Positions 1 to 10,817 of a stretch of DNA of 37,707 nt are shown in pieces (position 1 is the first letter of the stretch; each line of letters begins with the position of its first letter). The stretch lies in assembly GCA_012295275.1 (NCBI GenBank), contig CM022667.1, positions 4,268,001 through 4,305,707 of the forward strand, written 5' to 3'. The translations under genes were made by a program, and so were the position numbers. The DNA comes from Chrysomallon squamiferum. Lineage: Eukaryota; Mollusca; Gastropoda; Neomphalida; Peltospiridae. The notes beneath the pieces were generated by a model, which worked only from the letters and a program-made list of their open reading frames with translations, was not told the DNA's origin and made no database searches.

Positions 1-437
1 ATTTATAATAATAATAATTATTATTATTATTATTATTATTATTAATCCTGTGATTGGAAAATACACTATATTTGAACCCTGTTTAATATATTTTTATTTC
101 TCAGAAAAAAAAAAAAAAAATAAAAAAGTATAAAAATACAAAAATACAAAATACAAAAATAGAAAAAAAAGAAGAAAAAAAGAGAAGATTACAAACATAC
201 AAACATACAAAATCCATAACAAATATACATATATACATAAGCAAAGTAATTACACAAATTGAACATTCACATTTTTGGAACTGTCCTCTGACGTTTATTT
301 ATTTATTTATTTATATTCTCAGGCTATGGTATGACATGAAGTGAAATTGGTACGTTAACATTACTTCACCTATCATTAGCCTTTTATTGTTCAAGCCCAT
401 TATGACGCGTAAAACGTAAATTATTATTATTATTATT
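1..437. other. AT-rich intergenic sequence with simple repeats
   Basis: No gene is seen here. The stretch holds an ATT run at the left edge, an A-rich tract around 103-180 and a TTTA run near 295-315. The only non-simple part is the tail leading into the duplicated block that starts at 438. Confidence 0.6.
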
Positions 438-780
438 TGTCTATATCCCATATATAAAAATACGATAGTCAAAGATCGTACCGGTGGAGGATCCCTTATT
501 CGAAATACCAGAATCCTAAAAGCTCCCAAATCCAATACACAGACTTTATTTTATGCATAAAGTTATTAAAAGCTATTGAAAAGAAATTCGTATTCAGAGT
601 CTAGTCAAGTCAAAAAAATTAACGTGCTAATCAGAGAAAGCTGTTGTGAAGCACGTCTACGACGGGCACGTTTTCTGACAGGTCAGTGGGCGTGTCCGTC
701 GCAGACGTATTCAGACTCGGGTTATTTCCTTGTATAGCAAAACCCGAAACATGGGACAGTCCCAAGCTGCTCGACAAACT

Positions 781-900
781 TGTTTATCCACGTGAATGAG
801 TGAAATAGCCAATTAAAAATTACAGGCAGCGTTAAGACTCCTGTGATTGGTCAAAAATACCTGGCAACGCGCCATATCTGAACAGTGTATGACATGTCAC
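781..900 (+). promoter_or_regulatory. CCAAT-type upstream region of copy a
   Basis: An E-box CACGTG lies at 789-794, a CCAAT at 809-813 and an inverted CCAAT (ATTGG) at 846-850. The order and spacing of the two CCAAT motifs match the upstream regions of copies b, c, e and f. The TATAAA seen in b, e and f is not evident here ('gtgtatgac' stands in its place). The role is inferred from conservation between paralogs. Confidence 0.4.
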
Positions 901-989
901 TAGAGAACATCAGACGACAGTTCGCAGTTTGTGTGTCTAAGCGATATACAAGTTTTCTGTGATTTAAAAAACAAAAAAAAACAAAAATC

Positions 990-1639
990 ATGGAAAAAGA
1001 GGCAAATAAATTCTGGATAAAGGTCATCGACATTTTACTGATGATATGCACAGCTCTGCTTTTCATTCCAAAACTTGTGGAGTCACAACGTCAAACCGTT
1101 GTACAATGAATGGAACGATGACGTCTGCATTCCGTGCAAAGATATTTCTCTCATCGACGATGACAAAAATTGACAATATCTACGACTTCGACTTGAACAA
1201 AACCTGAACGACATCGTAAGAAAGGTTATTATTATTATTGTTGTTGTTGTTGTTGTTAAAACAAGACATTACATCAGTCGTCATGAGCTCTCTAGAACAG
1301 AAAAGCTATGTTCTAAAAATACATATAGGACTTTCCGGGGGTTTTTTGTGTTTTTTTTTAATGTGTTATTATAGAAGAATATATGTCAAATAACCCCTCC
1401 TGCCCCAAAAAGTAAATGTTTAACCTCACCATCTTCAATTTGGTACGTGTCTGGGTTTGACATAGAAATTCTGTTTATTCGCAGTTTGCAGAAAAACAGC
1501 ACTAACATAGCATAGCTATATATACTGTATATACCTACATAATATCATATGTTACATTTTTCAGATTCTGAATTACGTTTTACTGGGGAGAATGACCGCT
1601 CAGCACATTTACGCAAAACTGACTGAAAGTTTATTCTGA
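990..1639 (+). pseudogene. Copy a: short decayed type II membrane protein (TNF-ligand-like stalk family)
   Basis: The ATG at 990 opens 39 codons (MEKEANKFWIKVIDILLMIC... ending TVVQ) and stops at TGA 1107-1109. It lacks the long cytoplasmic part of copies b, c and e and begins just before the membrane helix. Where b reads VVQWDDDVC, four extra bases (tgaa) put in a stop and shift frame. A second extra base lies in 'gacaaaaattgac', and DFDVREDGNTCC is largely deleted. The exon 1 end is near 1224 (gttatt), though GTAAGA nine bases earlier is a better donor and gives the same frame. Exon 2 is 1565-1639 after TTTTTCAG and reads ILNYVLLGRMTAQHIYAKLTESLF then stop. The same lesions occur in copy d. 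It could still make a 39-residue membrane peptide. Confidence 0.6.
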
Positions 1640-1689
1640 GAAACAGTAAAATCGATAAAAATATGACGGCTTCTTTGAAACTTTACTTA

Positions 1690-1712
1690 TTACTGTTTTC
1701 GAAGAAATGCAG

Positions 1713-1749
<37 letters not shown>

Positions 1750-1990
1750 TTATTTATTTGTTTATTTATTTATTTTTATTTAATATGATTCCCACACTGA
1801 GTGGTCCCGAGTTCTAACTCAGCGTCACTCAGCACGTGACAATCTTTTATATCATAGGTAAATCTCCAAACGGGGTTGCAGGAAAAATAAAAATAGAAAA
1901 TAGTAAAGTTTCTTTTATGCGCCTCCTTTCTGGAAGTGACGAAACGCAAAATGAACAGCCAGAGTTTCGCTGTTCCAGTGACAAAACACA
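1690..1990. other. TTTA tract and conserved far-upstream block of copy b
   Basis: A TTTA microsatellite (about 1714-1778) is followed by a block shared with 7850-8000 and 10440-10600 ('actgagtggtcccgag', then 'gtgacaatcttttat'). An E-box CACGTG lies near 1832-1837; copies c and e have CAGGTG there. No coding sequence is recognised. Its recurrence upstream of three full-length copies suggests distal promoter sequence. Confidence 0.4.
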
Positions 1991-2130
1991 GCCAATTAAA
2001 ACTTACAGGAAGTATTACGACTACTGTGATTGGTTAAAACATAATTGGCAAAGCGTCACATCTGATCTGAAAAACTGGTTAGATACGAATGTTGTGTTAT
2101 AAACATTTCATTAGTGAGACATCGTCTTAA
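1990..2130 (+). promoter_or_regulatory. CCAAT x3 / TATA promoter of copy b
   Basis: CCAAT at 1992-1996, inverted CCAAT at 2029-2033 and 2044-2048, and TATAAA at 2098-2103 lie about 100 bases before the ATG at 2200. Transcription would start near 2125-2135. The same array of three CCAAT boxes plus a TATA-like box precedes copies c, e and f. This is the clearest promoter-like element in the window; activity is inferred. Confidence 0.55.
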
Positions 2131-2199
2131 AACAAACATCATACGAACAACCAGTTCGCAGTTTGAGTATCTAAACAAGTTTTCTGTGAGAATAAAGAA

Positions 2200-2718
2200 A
2201 TGTATCCTAACATCAAAAGTTTGTTACAAAACGAAGAAGGGGAACAGCGTGACTCAGTTCACAGTGGTTCAGGTGGCAGTAACGCGGGCACTGACGAGCC
2301 ACTCATCAAAGCAAACAGAAAGGAAAATTTAGAAGGTTTTGTAAATCCTGACACAAAATACCAGCCTGGAAAAAACGTGCGTGAAAAATATGACAAAGAA
2401 AAAGAAACAGAAAAAGAAAAAAAGAAATTCTGGATACAGGTCATTCTGCTTTTTGCTGTCGTCGACATTTTACTGATCATAGCTATAGCTCTGCTTTTCA
2501 CCCCAAAACGTGTGGAGTCACAACGTCAAACCGTTGTACAGTGGGACGACGACGTCTGCTTTCCGTGCAAAGATGTTTATCTCACCGAAGATGACAAAAT
2601 TGACAACATCTACGACTTCGACGTTCGAGAAGATGGAAATACGTGCTGTCCTGGTCGTGAGAAAAACCTGATCGACATCGTAACAAAGGTTTTTATTTTT
2701 ATTATTTTTATTATTATT

Positions 2719-2763
<45 letters not shown>

Positions 2764-3048
2764 ATTGGTCTTGTTGCTGTTGTTGTTAAAGGTTTGTATA
2801 TACTTATAAATCGGACATTACTTGAACCCTAATATGCTATTTTTAGCATTGTTCTAAAATTAGATATGGGATTTCCTGTAACGCTTATTTTTATTATTTT
2901 TTCCTGAAGAATAGTTTATTCAGACAAAGCGCGATAATAAAAGATGTACCGAGAAACTTTTTAATTTTCACATTCTCATTTTCTGTAATAATGATGCGCA
3001 AAAAACCCCATAATAATAATTATTATTAATAATATACTTATTTATTTA

Positions 3049-3080
<32 letters not shown>

Positions 3081-3250
3081 CGCATTTTACTTCGTGTTTT
3101 AGTTTTTGTAATTTGATAAGAATTATTGAAACAAATATAATGATCGAAGTTCATTAAATTGTGATATCTCTCTTAATAAGCAAGATAATGGAATGGATTC
3201 CTCCACTGAATTAAAAGATTAACAATAATGAATAATTGTTAAGGAGAAAA

Positions 3251-3283
<33 letters not shown>

Positions 3284-5227
3284 AAGAAAAAATATACATT
3301 GCTACTACTAATACTACAAGTGATACTACTACTGCTACTACTTCTAATACTGCTAATAATACAACCACTGCAACTACTGCTACTACTACTACTAATAGTA
3401 CCGTTGTAACTACTGCTACTACTACTACTAATAGTACCGCTGTAACTACTGCTACTACTACTACTACTATTACCACTGCAACTACTGCTACTACTACTAC
3501 TAATACTACCGCTAATAATATTACCGCTGTAACTATTGCTACTACTACTGATAGTACTGCCACTATAACTATTGCTACTACTACTGATAGTACTGCCACT
3601 ATAACTATTGCTACAACTACTAATAACACTGCCACTGTAACTATTGCTACTACTACTGATAGTACTGCCACTATAACTATTGCTACAACTACTGATAGTA
3701 CTGCCACTATAACTATTGCTACAACTACTAATAACACTGCCACTGTAACTATTGCTACTACTACTAATAGTACTGCCACTGTAACTATTGCTACTACTAA
3801 TAATAATACTGCCACTGCAACTATTGCTGCTACTACTAACACTGCCACTGTAACTATTGCTACTACTACTAATAGTACTGCCACTGTAACTATTGCTGCT
3901 ACTACTAATAACACTGCCACTGTAACTATTACTACAACTACTAATAGTACTGCCACTGTAACTATTACTACAACTACTAATAGTACTGCCACTGTAACTA
4001 TTGCTACTACTACTAATAACACTGCCACTGTAACTATTGCTGCTACTACTAATAGCACTGCCACTGTAACTATTACTGCTACTACTAATAATACTGCCAC
4101 TGCAACTATTACTAGTACTACTAATAACACTGCCACTATAACTATTGCTACTACTACTAATAGTACTGCCACTATAACTATTGCTACTACTACTAATAGT
4201 ACCGCTGTAACTATTGCTACTACTACTAATAAAACTGCCACTGTAACTATTACTACTACTACTAATAGTACTGCCACTGCAACTATTGCTACTATTACTA
4301 ATAAACTGCCACTGTAACTATTGCTACTACTGCTACTAATAGTACCGATATAACTATTACTACTACTACTGCTAATAGTACCACTGTAACTATTGCTACT
4401 ACTACTACTAATACTGCCACTGTAACTATTGCTACTACTAATAATAAAAGTACCGATGTAACTATTGCTATTACTACTACTAATAGTACCGCTGTAACTA
4501 TTGCTACTACTAATAATAATACTGCCACTGCAACTATTGCTACTTCTACTAATAATATTGCCACTGCAACAATTGCTAGTACTACTACTAATACTTCAGC
4601 TGCTACTGGTGCTGCTACCATCACTATGATTACTAACTACAGCTACTACTACTACTGTTACTGCAACTTCTGCTGATACTACATTACTACTGTATTACTG
4701 TTAATACTACTGCTCTAATATTATTACTTTTTCTAGTTTACTATCACAACTACTATTACTAATTTTGTTGTACTACTGTTACTATTAATACTATTAATTC
4801 TACTGCTACTACTACTTCTAACATTACTTCTGCTAATACTGCTATTACTGCTGTTACTATTACCACTATTACAACTGCAAATACACCAAATCTACTACTA
4901 CTGCTGCTGCTGCTGCTGCTACCTCTATTAAAACAGTAAATTGTAGCAAATGAATCTGTAAACAAGAATAAATAAATTTATGAAATAGAAACAAGGTATA
5001 GGTAGGTACGAAAATACGTATATGCGTACGTAAGAACATTTTATTTGTATATCATATATTTATGCTCTTACATATCAACCAAAATATGTTGATTCTTTTC
5101 AAAAATTCTATTTATTGGCAGTTTGCAGAAAAACAGTACAGCCAAGACAGAGCCAAAAGTGAGTACTAAACCATTATTAATATACAATCACATTCTTTAA
5201 GAATTTAGAACTAAAAACTGACATCTA

Positions 5228-5293
<66 letters not shown>

Positions 5294-5352
5294 ACACACA
5301 CCTCTGTGTCTAATCATATAAATTCCAAGAACATTTGAAAAAGTACAAAATC

Positions 5353-5426
<74 letters not shown>

Positions 5427-5649
5427 AGCCAAAATGAGTACTAAACCATTATTAATATATAATAATATTCTTAATAAATTTAGAACTAAAAACTGACATT
5501 TGTTACACACACGCACACACACACACACACAAACACAAACACTCACACACACACATGTTTATACAGACTGATGTATATGTCATATTTTTTAGATTCTGAA
5601 CAACGGGAGATTGACTTCTCAGCACATCTGCGGGAAATTGACTGGATGA
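2200..5649 (+). CDS. Copy b: type II single-pass membrane protein, TNF-ligand-like stalk; exons 2200-2688 and 5593-5649
   Basis: Exon 1 encodes 163 residues (MYPNIKSLLQ...). Residues 1-79 are cytoplasmic, with Ser/Gly-rich HSGSGGSN and a DEPLI motif (32-36) like DxxL[LI] sorting signals, then a Lys/Glu-rich stretch. Residues 80-100 form a hydrophobic helix (QVILLFAVVDILLIIAIALLF region). The ectodomain has C120, C123 and the pair C149-C150 in DGNTCC. Positive charges before the helix predict N-in topology. Exon 1 ends at AAAG/gttttt (2688/2689). The next matching exon, 5593 after TTTTTTAG, adds ILNNGRLTSQHICGKLTG and stops at TGA 5647. Copy e has CGA (GRGQMKSKF) there, so this looks like a CpG nonsense change. 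C-P-C, then CC, then a helix and 'HIYAKLTG' resemble the stalk and first strand of TNF-family ligands, but no TNF homology domain follows. The TNF assignment is tentative. The 2.9-kb intron holds a large minisatellite. Confidence 0.55.
3300..4930. repeat. 36-bp minisatellite with flanking TAC-type trinucleotide repeat
   Basis: From about 3545 the sequence repeats every 36 bases. Each unit begins ACTGCCACT[AG]TAACTATT and ends in ACTACT followed by GATAGT, AATAGT or AATAAC. Variants alternate in a higher-order pattern (two GATAGT units then one AATAAC unit, repeated in 3580-3740). The array decays after about 4620 into degenerate TAC/ATT repeats to about 4930. Because 36 is a multiple of three, the minus strand stays open for hundreds of codons of Val/Ala/Leu/Ile; this is not taken as a gene. 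Confidence 0.85.
5150..5515. repeat. Local tandem duplication around AC and TC microsatellites
   Basis: The segment near 5150-5228 ('agagccaaaa' to 'aactaaaaactgacat') recurs at about 5425-5508. Between the copies lie an AC run (5229-5301) and a TC run (5357-5424). A further AC run follows at 5505-5554. The block lies in the intron of copy b, just before its second exon. Confidence 0.7.
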
Positions 5650-5761
5650 GGTCAGGTGAGGTCAAAGTTCATTAACGGTTAAACAGTTATGAGTTATTAA
5701 AATATTAAATATCATTTTTCAATGACTTATATGTTCATTATGTCACCATATTTGGTATTTA

Positions 5762-5804
5762 TTGTACATAAATAATAACAATAATAATAATAATAATAAT
5801 AATA

Positions 5805-5844
<40 letters not shown>

Positions 5845-5864
5845 CAACAATTATTATTATCATG

Positions 5865-5899
<35 letters not shown>

Positions 5900-5967
5900 T
5901 ACTACTACTACTATTTACCACTGTTATTACTTTTATTATTATTATTATTATTATAAATAGAAACAGA

Positions 5968-5998
<31 letters not shown>

Positions 5999-6230
5999 TA
6001 ATAATAATAATAATAAAAGTAATAGTAATGATGATGATTAAGATAATAATTATTATCATCATCATGATTATCATCATTAGTATTACTATTATTATAAATA
6101 GAAACAGAAATAATAATAATAATAGTAGTAATAATAATAATAATAATAATAATAGTAGTAATAATAATAATAATAATAAAAATAATAATAATAGTAGTAG
6201 TAATAATAATAATAATAATAATATATAACA
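5762..6230. repeat. Compound AAT/ATT microsatellite with self-complementary arms
   Basis: AAT runs (about 5765-5840) face ATT runs (about 5850-5900 and 5932-5953). Then come more AAT and AGT runs to 6226, and 'aaatagaaacagaaat' occurs twice (about 5954 and 6097). Frames open through this block encode only Asn, Tyr or Ile homopolymers and were rejected. Confidence 0.8.
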
Positions 6231-7585
6231 TATTTAACTAATTAGACTTTTGTTTTTCTCAGTGTAACATAGTTAGCTACATTAATGGATTATGTCAATG
6301 CTAAACCAAAATAGCTAGATAAACCTTTATATACATACGTACCTATTTACTTATTTTTTATATTGACTAATATTATTGTCAGTTGCTTCCTTCTTCATTA
6401 TTTTACTAGTACTTATGTATTTTTTTTTTTTTTTTGACATTTGTAGATGTATCTGTTGAAGCAAAAACAAACATTGCGTAAACAAACAAATAAAATAACT
6501 GAGCTTTTTGTTAGCCCATTGCTGTGAAACGTATGCGTCTGTTCTAGTAATTGTTATTTTATTTTATTTATTTTTTGATCATCATTGTCACTGATATTAG
6601 TTTTATTATTATGAGACAGATATCTATAACGTGACGATACAGTGATATTGAATCTTAGAGTAACTATACGATCAACAACTCTGCCTCATAAAGACCGAAC
6701 CACGCGATAACTCGAATTTGGTTCAAATCTGATCAAGTCAGTTCTCTCAACTAAAACTTCCTGAATTGTGTTTGTGGGCAAAATGAACGGGTTTTTTGTT
6801 GTTGTTGTTGTTGTTGTCATAAGGTTTCGATTTAACCGCATACAATTAAGACTTACCTGATTAAATCTGGAAGAAAAGTAATACTGAAGCCGGTTACGTG
6901 TGCATTGTCCACCTTGGTTAATCGAAGTTATTTAGGCACATCGCTTCCCGGTATAATGTCAGTCACAGACTGTGTGTTGGAGACGTTCAGTACAAAATAT
7001 GTGAAGGTTTTCAGTTGTTTATTTTAAATAATTCTCAGGCCAGAAAAAGCAAATAATCTACGATCACGTGACTTCATTTTTTCGACTATTGTTGTGATCT
7101 CGAAATAGCCTTTTCATTTATGATTCAGTATTCAGTAGTATTTACCTTTTTATTTTATTTTTCTGCGGTTTTGACAAATGCCTTAGAAGTGATGATGGAA
7201 TAAATGTGTTTAGTTACAAACTGAGTTTTTGTCCACAAGTCATCTTTATTATTATTTAGTCTTTACTAGAACTAAAATTTTACCTCGATGCTGAAGAAAA
7301 CTGTAACTTGTTTAAAGAAAAAAAAAACTGAACCTCTAAAAATTAACATTTCAGATTTTCTAATTTATCCCTTCTAGATGTATTTCATGAGCTAGATCTT
7401 TTCACTTTCATTAATTTGGTATAAAAATTACATTAGTAGTACAATTAGAAGTGAAGTTGTTAATTTTCAACGATTTTATTTTTTGTTTTTTATCATGTGA
7501 ATGGTCTATCGCAAAGGAATGTAAATGTAATTTAAAGCGACATGAAAAAAATTAGACTCCATATTTACAACAGATAGTATGATAT

Positions 7586-7588
<3 letters not shown>
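6231..7588. other. Unique-like spacer, no gene recognised
   Basis: This is moderately complex sequence between copies b and c. No long open frame, splice-bounded homologous exon or TNF-like domain was seen. A T-run (6420-6435), a TTG run (about 6797-6818) and a weak tRNA B-box-like string at about 6720-6730 ('ggttcaaatct', with no cloverleaf) were noted. Confidence 0.4.

Positions 7589-7664
<76 letters not shown>
7589..7664. repeat. GA microsatellite
   Basis: A clean GA dinucleotide run of about 38 repeats. Confidence 0.95.
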
Positions 7665-7666
<2 letters not shown>

Positions 7667-7797
7667 TGAAACCTTTCACATATGAACCATAGCAATTCTC
7701 AGTAATCTATTTTTAGCTTGGAGGCTGAACCCCAACTGATTTCTAGGAAAAGAAAAACGAAACACCCTTACTTATTATTGTTTTCGAAGAAATGCAG

Positions 7798-7833
<36 letters not shown>

Positions 7834-7998
7834 TTTTTCATTTAATATGATTCAGACACTGAGTGATCCCGAGTGGTCGCGAGTTCTAACTCGGCGTGAC
7901 TCAACAGGTGACAATCTTTTATCTCACAGGTAAAACCCCATTCTGCAGGTCAGGAAACACCAAATGAACAGCCACAGTTTCCCAGTTCCAGTGACAAA

Positions 7999-8130
7999 AC
8001 ACAGCCAATGAAAACTTACAGGAAGTATTACGACTACTACTGTGATTGGTTAAAAAATAATAATTGGCAAAGCGTCATATCTGATCTGAATCACGTGATT
8101 CATACGACGATATCGGGCATAAACATTTCT
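7999..8130 (+). promoter_or_regulatory. CCAAT x3 promoter of copy c, weak TATA
   Basis: CCAAT at 8005-8009 and inverted CCAAT at 8045-8049 and 8063-8067. The TATAAA of the sister copies is CATAAA here (8118-8123). There is also a short insertion between the CCAAT boxes. Core strength may be reduced. Confidence 0.45.
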
Positions 8131-8226
8131 TTAGTGAGACACCGTCTTATAACAAACATCAAACGAACAATCATGGAAGGCTCTTTGTATCTAGGCGATA
8201 TACAAGTTTTCTGTGAGAAAAAAGAA

Positions 8227-8716
8227 ATGGATCATAACAACGTAAGTTTGTTTCAAAACAAAGAAGGGGATAAGAGTGACACAGTTCACAGTGGTTCCGG
8301 TTGGAGTAACACGGGCACTGACGAGCCACTCATCAAACGAAATAGAGAAGACATTTTGGAAAGTTTTGTAAATCCTGTCACAAAATGTGCGCCAAGAGAG
8401 AACGTGCGTGAAAAATGTGAGAAAGAAAAAGAAACAGAAAAAGAGAAAAATAAATTCTGGATAAAGGTCATTCTGCTTTTTTGCTGTCATCGCCATTTTA
8501 CTGATGATATGCATAGCTCTGCTTTTCATCACAAAACGTGTGCAGTCACAACAACAAACTGTTGTGCAATGGGACGACGACGTCTGCATTCCGTGCAAAA
8601 ATGTTTATCTCATTTACGATGACAATATTGACAACATCTACGACTTCGACGTTCGAGAAGATGGAAATACGTGCTGTCCTGGTCGTGAGAAAAACCTGAT
8701 CAACATCGTAACAAAG
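8227..8716 (+). pseudogene. Copy c exon 1: membrane-stalk protein with +1 T frameshift
   Basis: The ATG at 8227 gives MDHNNVSLFQNKEG..., with DEPLI, KRNREDILESFVNPV and the Lys/Glu-rich segment. A T run of six at 8477-8482, where copies b and e have five, then shifts frame at the start of the membrane helix. The rest is intact in the next frame (AVIAILLMICIALLF..., then WDDDVCIPC..., DGNTCC, INIVTK) up to the donor at 8716/8717. An upstream in-frame ATG gives a longer start, but the homologous start is at 8227. No second exon of its own was found before copy d; the nearest is at 10257 in copy d. Because the lesion lies in a homopolymer, an assembly error is possible. Confidence 0.6.
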
Positions 8717-8719
8717 GTT

Positions 8720-8866
8720 TTTATTATTATTATTATTATTATCATTATTATTATTATCATTGCTCGTTAGTAGTAGTAGTATTAGTATTAGTATTAGTAT
8801 TAGTAGTGGTAGTGGTAGTGGTAGTGGTAGTAGCAGCAGAAGTAGTAGTATTGTTGTTGTTGTTGT
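8720..8866. repeat. TTA / TAG / TGG microsatellite in the copy c intron
   Basis: TTA and ATC runs are followed by TAGTAT and GTGGTA repeats. The corresponding part of copy e (11299-11410) is also a microsatellite but with different units. Confidence 0.7.
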
Positions 8867-9111
8867 TAATGGTTTATAAATTGGGTATTATATGGGTTTA
8901 CAAATGCTATTTTTAGCAAAAGAAGTTATTTAAGTTTTTACGAGAATTCAGTGATGTAAAATTAGATATGGGATTTTCAAAATGTTTATTTCTAATTACA
9001 TTTGAGGAAGAACAACTTATTTTGATAATAAATGTTTCGCGATACCTTTTAATATTCACATTCTGGTTTTCTGTAATAATGATGCAGAAAAAATATATTT
9101 TTTATTACTAA

Positions 9112-9148
9112 TTTTATTATTATTACTATTATTATTATTATTATTATG

Positions 9149-9204
<56 letters not shown>
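9112..9204. repeat. TTA microsatellite at the left edge of the second duplicated block
   Basis: A TTA run directly precedes the breakpoint of the a+b / d+e duplication at 9206. A shorter TTA run precedes the first copy at 438. Confidence 0.85.
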
Positions 9205-9540
9205 GTGTCTATATCCCATATATAAAATTACTATAGTCAAAGATCGTACCGGTGGAGGATCCTTTATTCGAAATACCAGAATCCTAAAAGCTCCCAAATC
9301 CAATACACAGACTTTATTTTAAACATAAAGTTATTAAAAACTATTGAAAAGAAATTCGTATTCAGAGTCAAGTCAAGTCAAAAAAATTAGCGTGCTAATC
9401 AGAGCAAGCTGTTGTGAAGCACGTCTACGACGGGCACGTTTTCTGACAGGTCAGTGGGCGTGTCCGTCGCAGACGTATTCAGACTCGGGTTATTTCCTTG
9501 TATAGCAAAACCCGAAACATGGGACAGTCCCAAGCTGCTC

Positions 9541-9670
9541 GACAAACTTGTTTATCCACGTGAATGAGTGAAATAGCCAATTAAAAATTACAGGCAGCGT
9601 TAAGACTCCTGTGATTGGTCAAAAATACCTGGCAACGCGCCATATCTGAACAATGTATGACATGTGACTA
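9541..9670 (+). promoter_or_regulatory. CCAAT-type upstream region of copy d
   Basis: CCAAT at 9577-9581 and inverted CCAAT at 9614-9618, as in copy a. An E-box CACGTG lies near 9557. No TATAAA is seen. Confidence 0.4.
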
Positions 9671-9764
9671 GAGCACATCAGACGACAGTTCGCAGTTTGT
9701 GTGTCTAAGCGATATACAAGATTTCTGTGATTTAAAAAAAAAAAACGAAAAAAAAAAAAGATTC

Positions 9765-10331
9765 ATGGAAAATGAGGCAATTAAATTCTGGATAAAGGTC
9801 ATCGACATTTTACTGATGATATGCACAGCTCTGCTTTTCATTCCAAAACTTGTGATATCGCAACGTCAAACCGTTGTGCAATGAATGGAACGATGACGTC
9901 TGCATTCCGTGCAAAGATATTTCTCTCATCGACGATGACAAAAATTGACAATATCTAAGACTTCGACTTGAACAAAACCTGAACAACATCGTAAGAAAGG
10001 TTATTATTATTATTATTATTGTTGTTGTTGTTGTTAAAACAAGAAATTACATCAGCCGTCATGAGCTCTCTAGAACAGAAAAGCTATGTTCTAACAATAC
10101 ATATAGGACTTTCCGGAGTATTTGGGTGTTGTTGTTTTTTTAATGTGTTATTATAGAAGAATATATGTCAAATAACCCCTCCCGCCCAAAAAAGTAACAT
10201 AACATAGCTCTATATACTGCATATACCTATATAATATCATATGTTACATTTTTCAGATTCTGAATTACGTTTTACTGTGGAGAATGACCGCAAAGCACAT
10301 TTACGCAAAACTGACTGAAAGTTTATTCTGA
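9765..10331 (+). pseudogene. Copy d: short decayed relative, twin of copy a
   Basis: The ATG at 9765 opens MENEAIKFWIKVIDILLM... and stops at 9882-9884 through the same four-base insertion as copy a. Exon 1 remnants run to about 9999, including 'tctaagac' where copy a keeps a Tyr codon. Exon 2, 10257-10331, reads ILNYVLLWRMTAKHIYAKLTESLF then stop. Shared lesions show a and d derive from one already broken ancestor. Confidence 0.6.
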
Positions 10332-10405
10332 GAAACAGTAAAATCTATAAAAATAAGACGGCTTCTTTGAAACTTTACTTATTATTGTTTTCGGAGAAAT
10401 GCAGC

Positions 10406-10436
<31 letters not shown>

Positions 10437-10599
10437 TTTTTCATTTAATATGATTCCCACACTGAGTGGTCCCGAGTGGTCGCGAGTTCTAACTCGGCGT
10501 GACTCAACAGGTGACAATCTTTTATCTCACAGGTAAACCCCCATTCTGCAGGTCAGGAAACACCAAATGAACAGCCATAGCTGCGCAGTTCCAATGACA

Positions 10600-10730
10600 A
10601 AACACAGCCAATGAAAAAGTACAGGAAGTATTACGACTACTGTTATTGGTTATAACATAATTGGCAAAGCGTCACATCTGATCTGAATAACTGCTGGATA
10701 CGACGATATCGTGTATAAACATTTCATTAG
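10600..10730 (+). promoter_or_regulatory. CCAAT x3 / TATA promoter of copy e
   Basis: CCAAT at 10608-10612, inverted CCAAT at 10645-10649 and 10660-10664, and TATAAA at 10714-10719. The ATG follows at 10818. The layout matches copy b. Confidence 0.55.
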
Positions 10731-10817
10731 TGAGACACCGTCTTACAACAAACATCAAACGAACAACCACAGTTTGCAGTTTGAGCATCTAAACAAATTT
10801 TCTGTGAGAAAAACGAA

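Larger units (their letters stand above)
438..2890 (+). repeat. Segmental duplication, first copy (holds gene copies a and b)
   Basis: This block is nearly the same as 9206-11530 by eye. It starts at 'tgtctatatccc' in both places and runs through the GC-richer upstream segment, short copy a, its second exon, a TTTA tract and the first exon of copy b. The two blocks differ by an extra piece of about 90 bases near 1410-1500 in this copy and by microsatellite lengths. The a-type lesions are shared by both blocks, so copy a was already broken when the block was duplicated. Confidence 0.8.
2689..5592 (+). other. Intron of copy b
   Basis: It opens with a TTA/TTG run (about 2692-2765) and ends with TTTTTTAG. 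From about 3100 to 3230 it is unique-like sequence also found at about 11690-11810 in copy e ('atcgaagttcat', 'gatatctctcttaataag'). The rest is poly-T and poly-A tracts, the 36-bp minisatellite, and AC and TC microsatellites. No other exon was recognised. Confidence 0.5.

Noticed and set aside
3219-4624. Minus-strand open frames of 352 and 108 codons of Val, Ala, Leu, Ile (resembling membrane proteins)
   Set aside because: The period is exactly the 36-bp minisatellite on the other strand. The hydrophobic look is a by-product of TAC/TAG/TAA-type repeats.
5727-6231. Asn-, Tyr- and Ile-homopolymer frames on both strands
   Set aside because: Pure AAT/ATT microsatellite translation.
8227-8250. 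Donor-like GTAAGT inside 'aacaacgtaagtttg' at the start of copies c and e
   Set aside because: Copy b lacks the GT but keeps the same reading frame (NIKSLLQN against NNVSLLQN), so this is coding sequence rather than a splice site.
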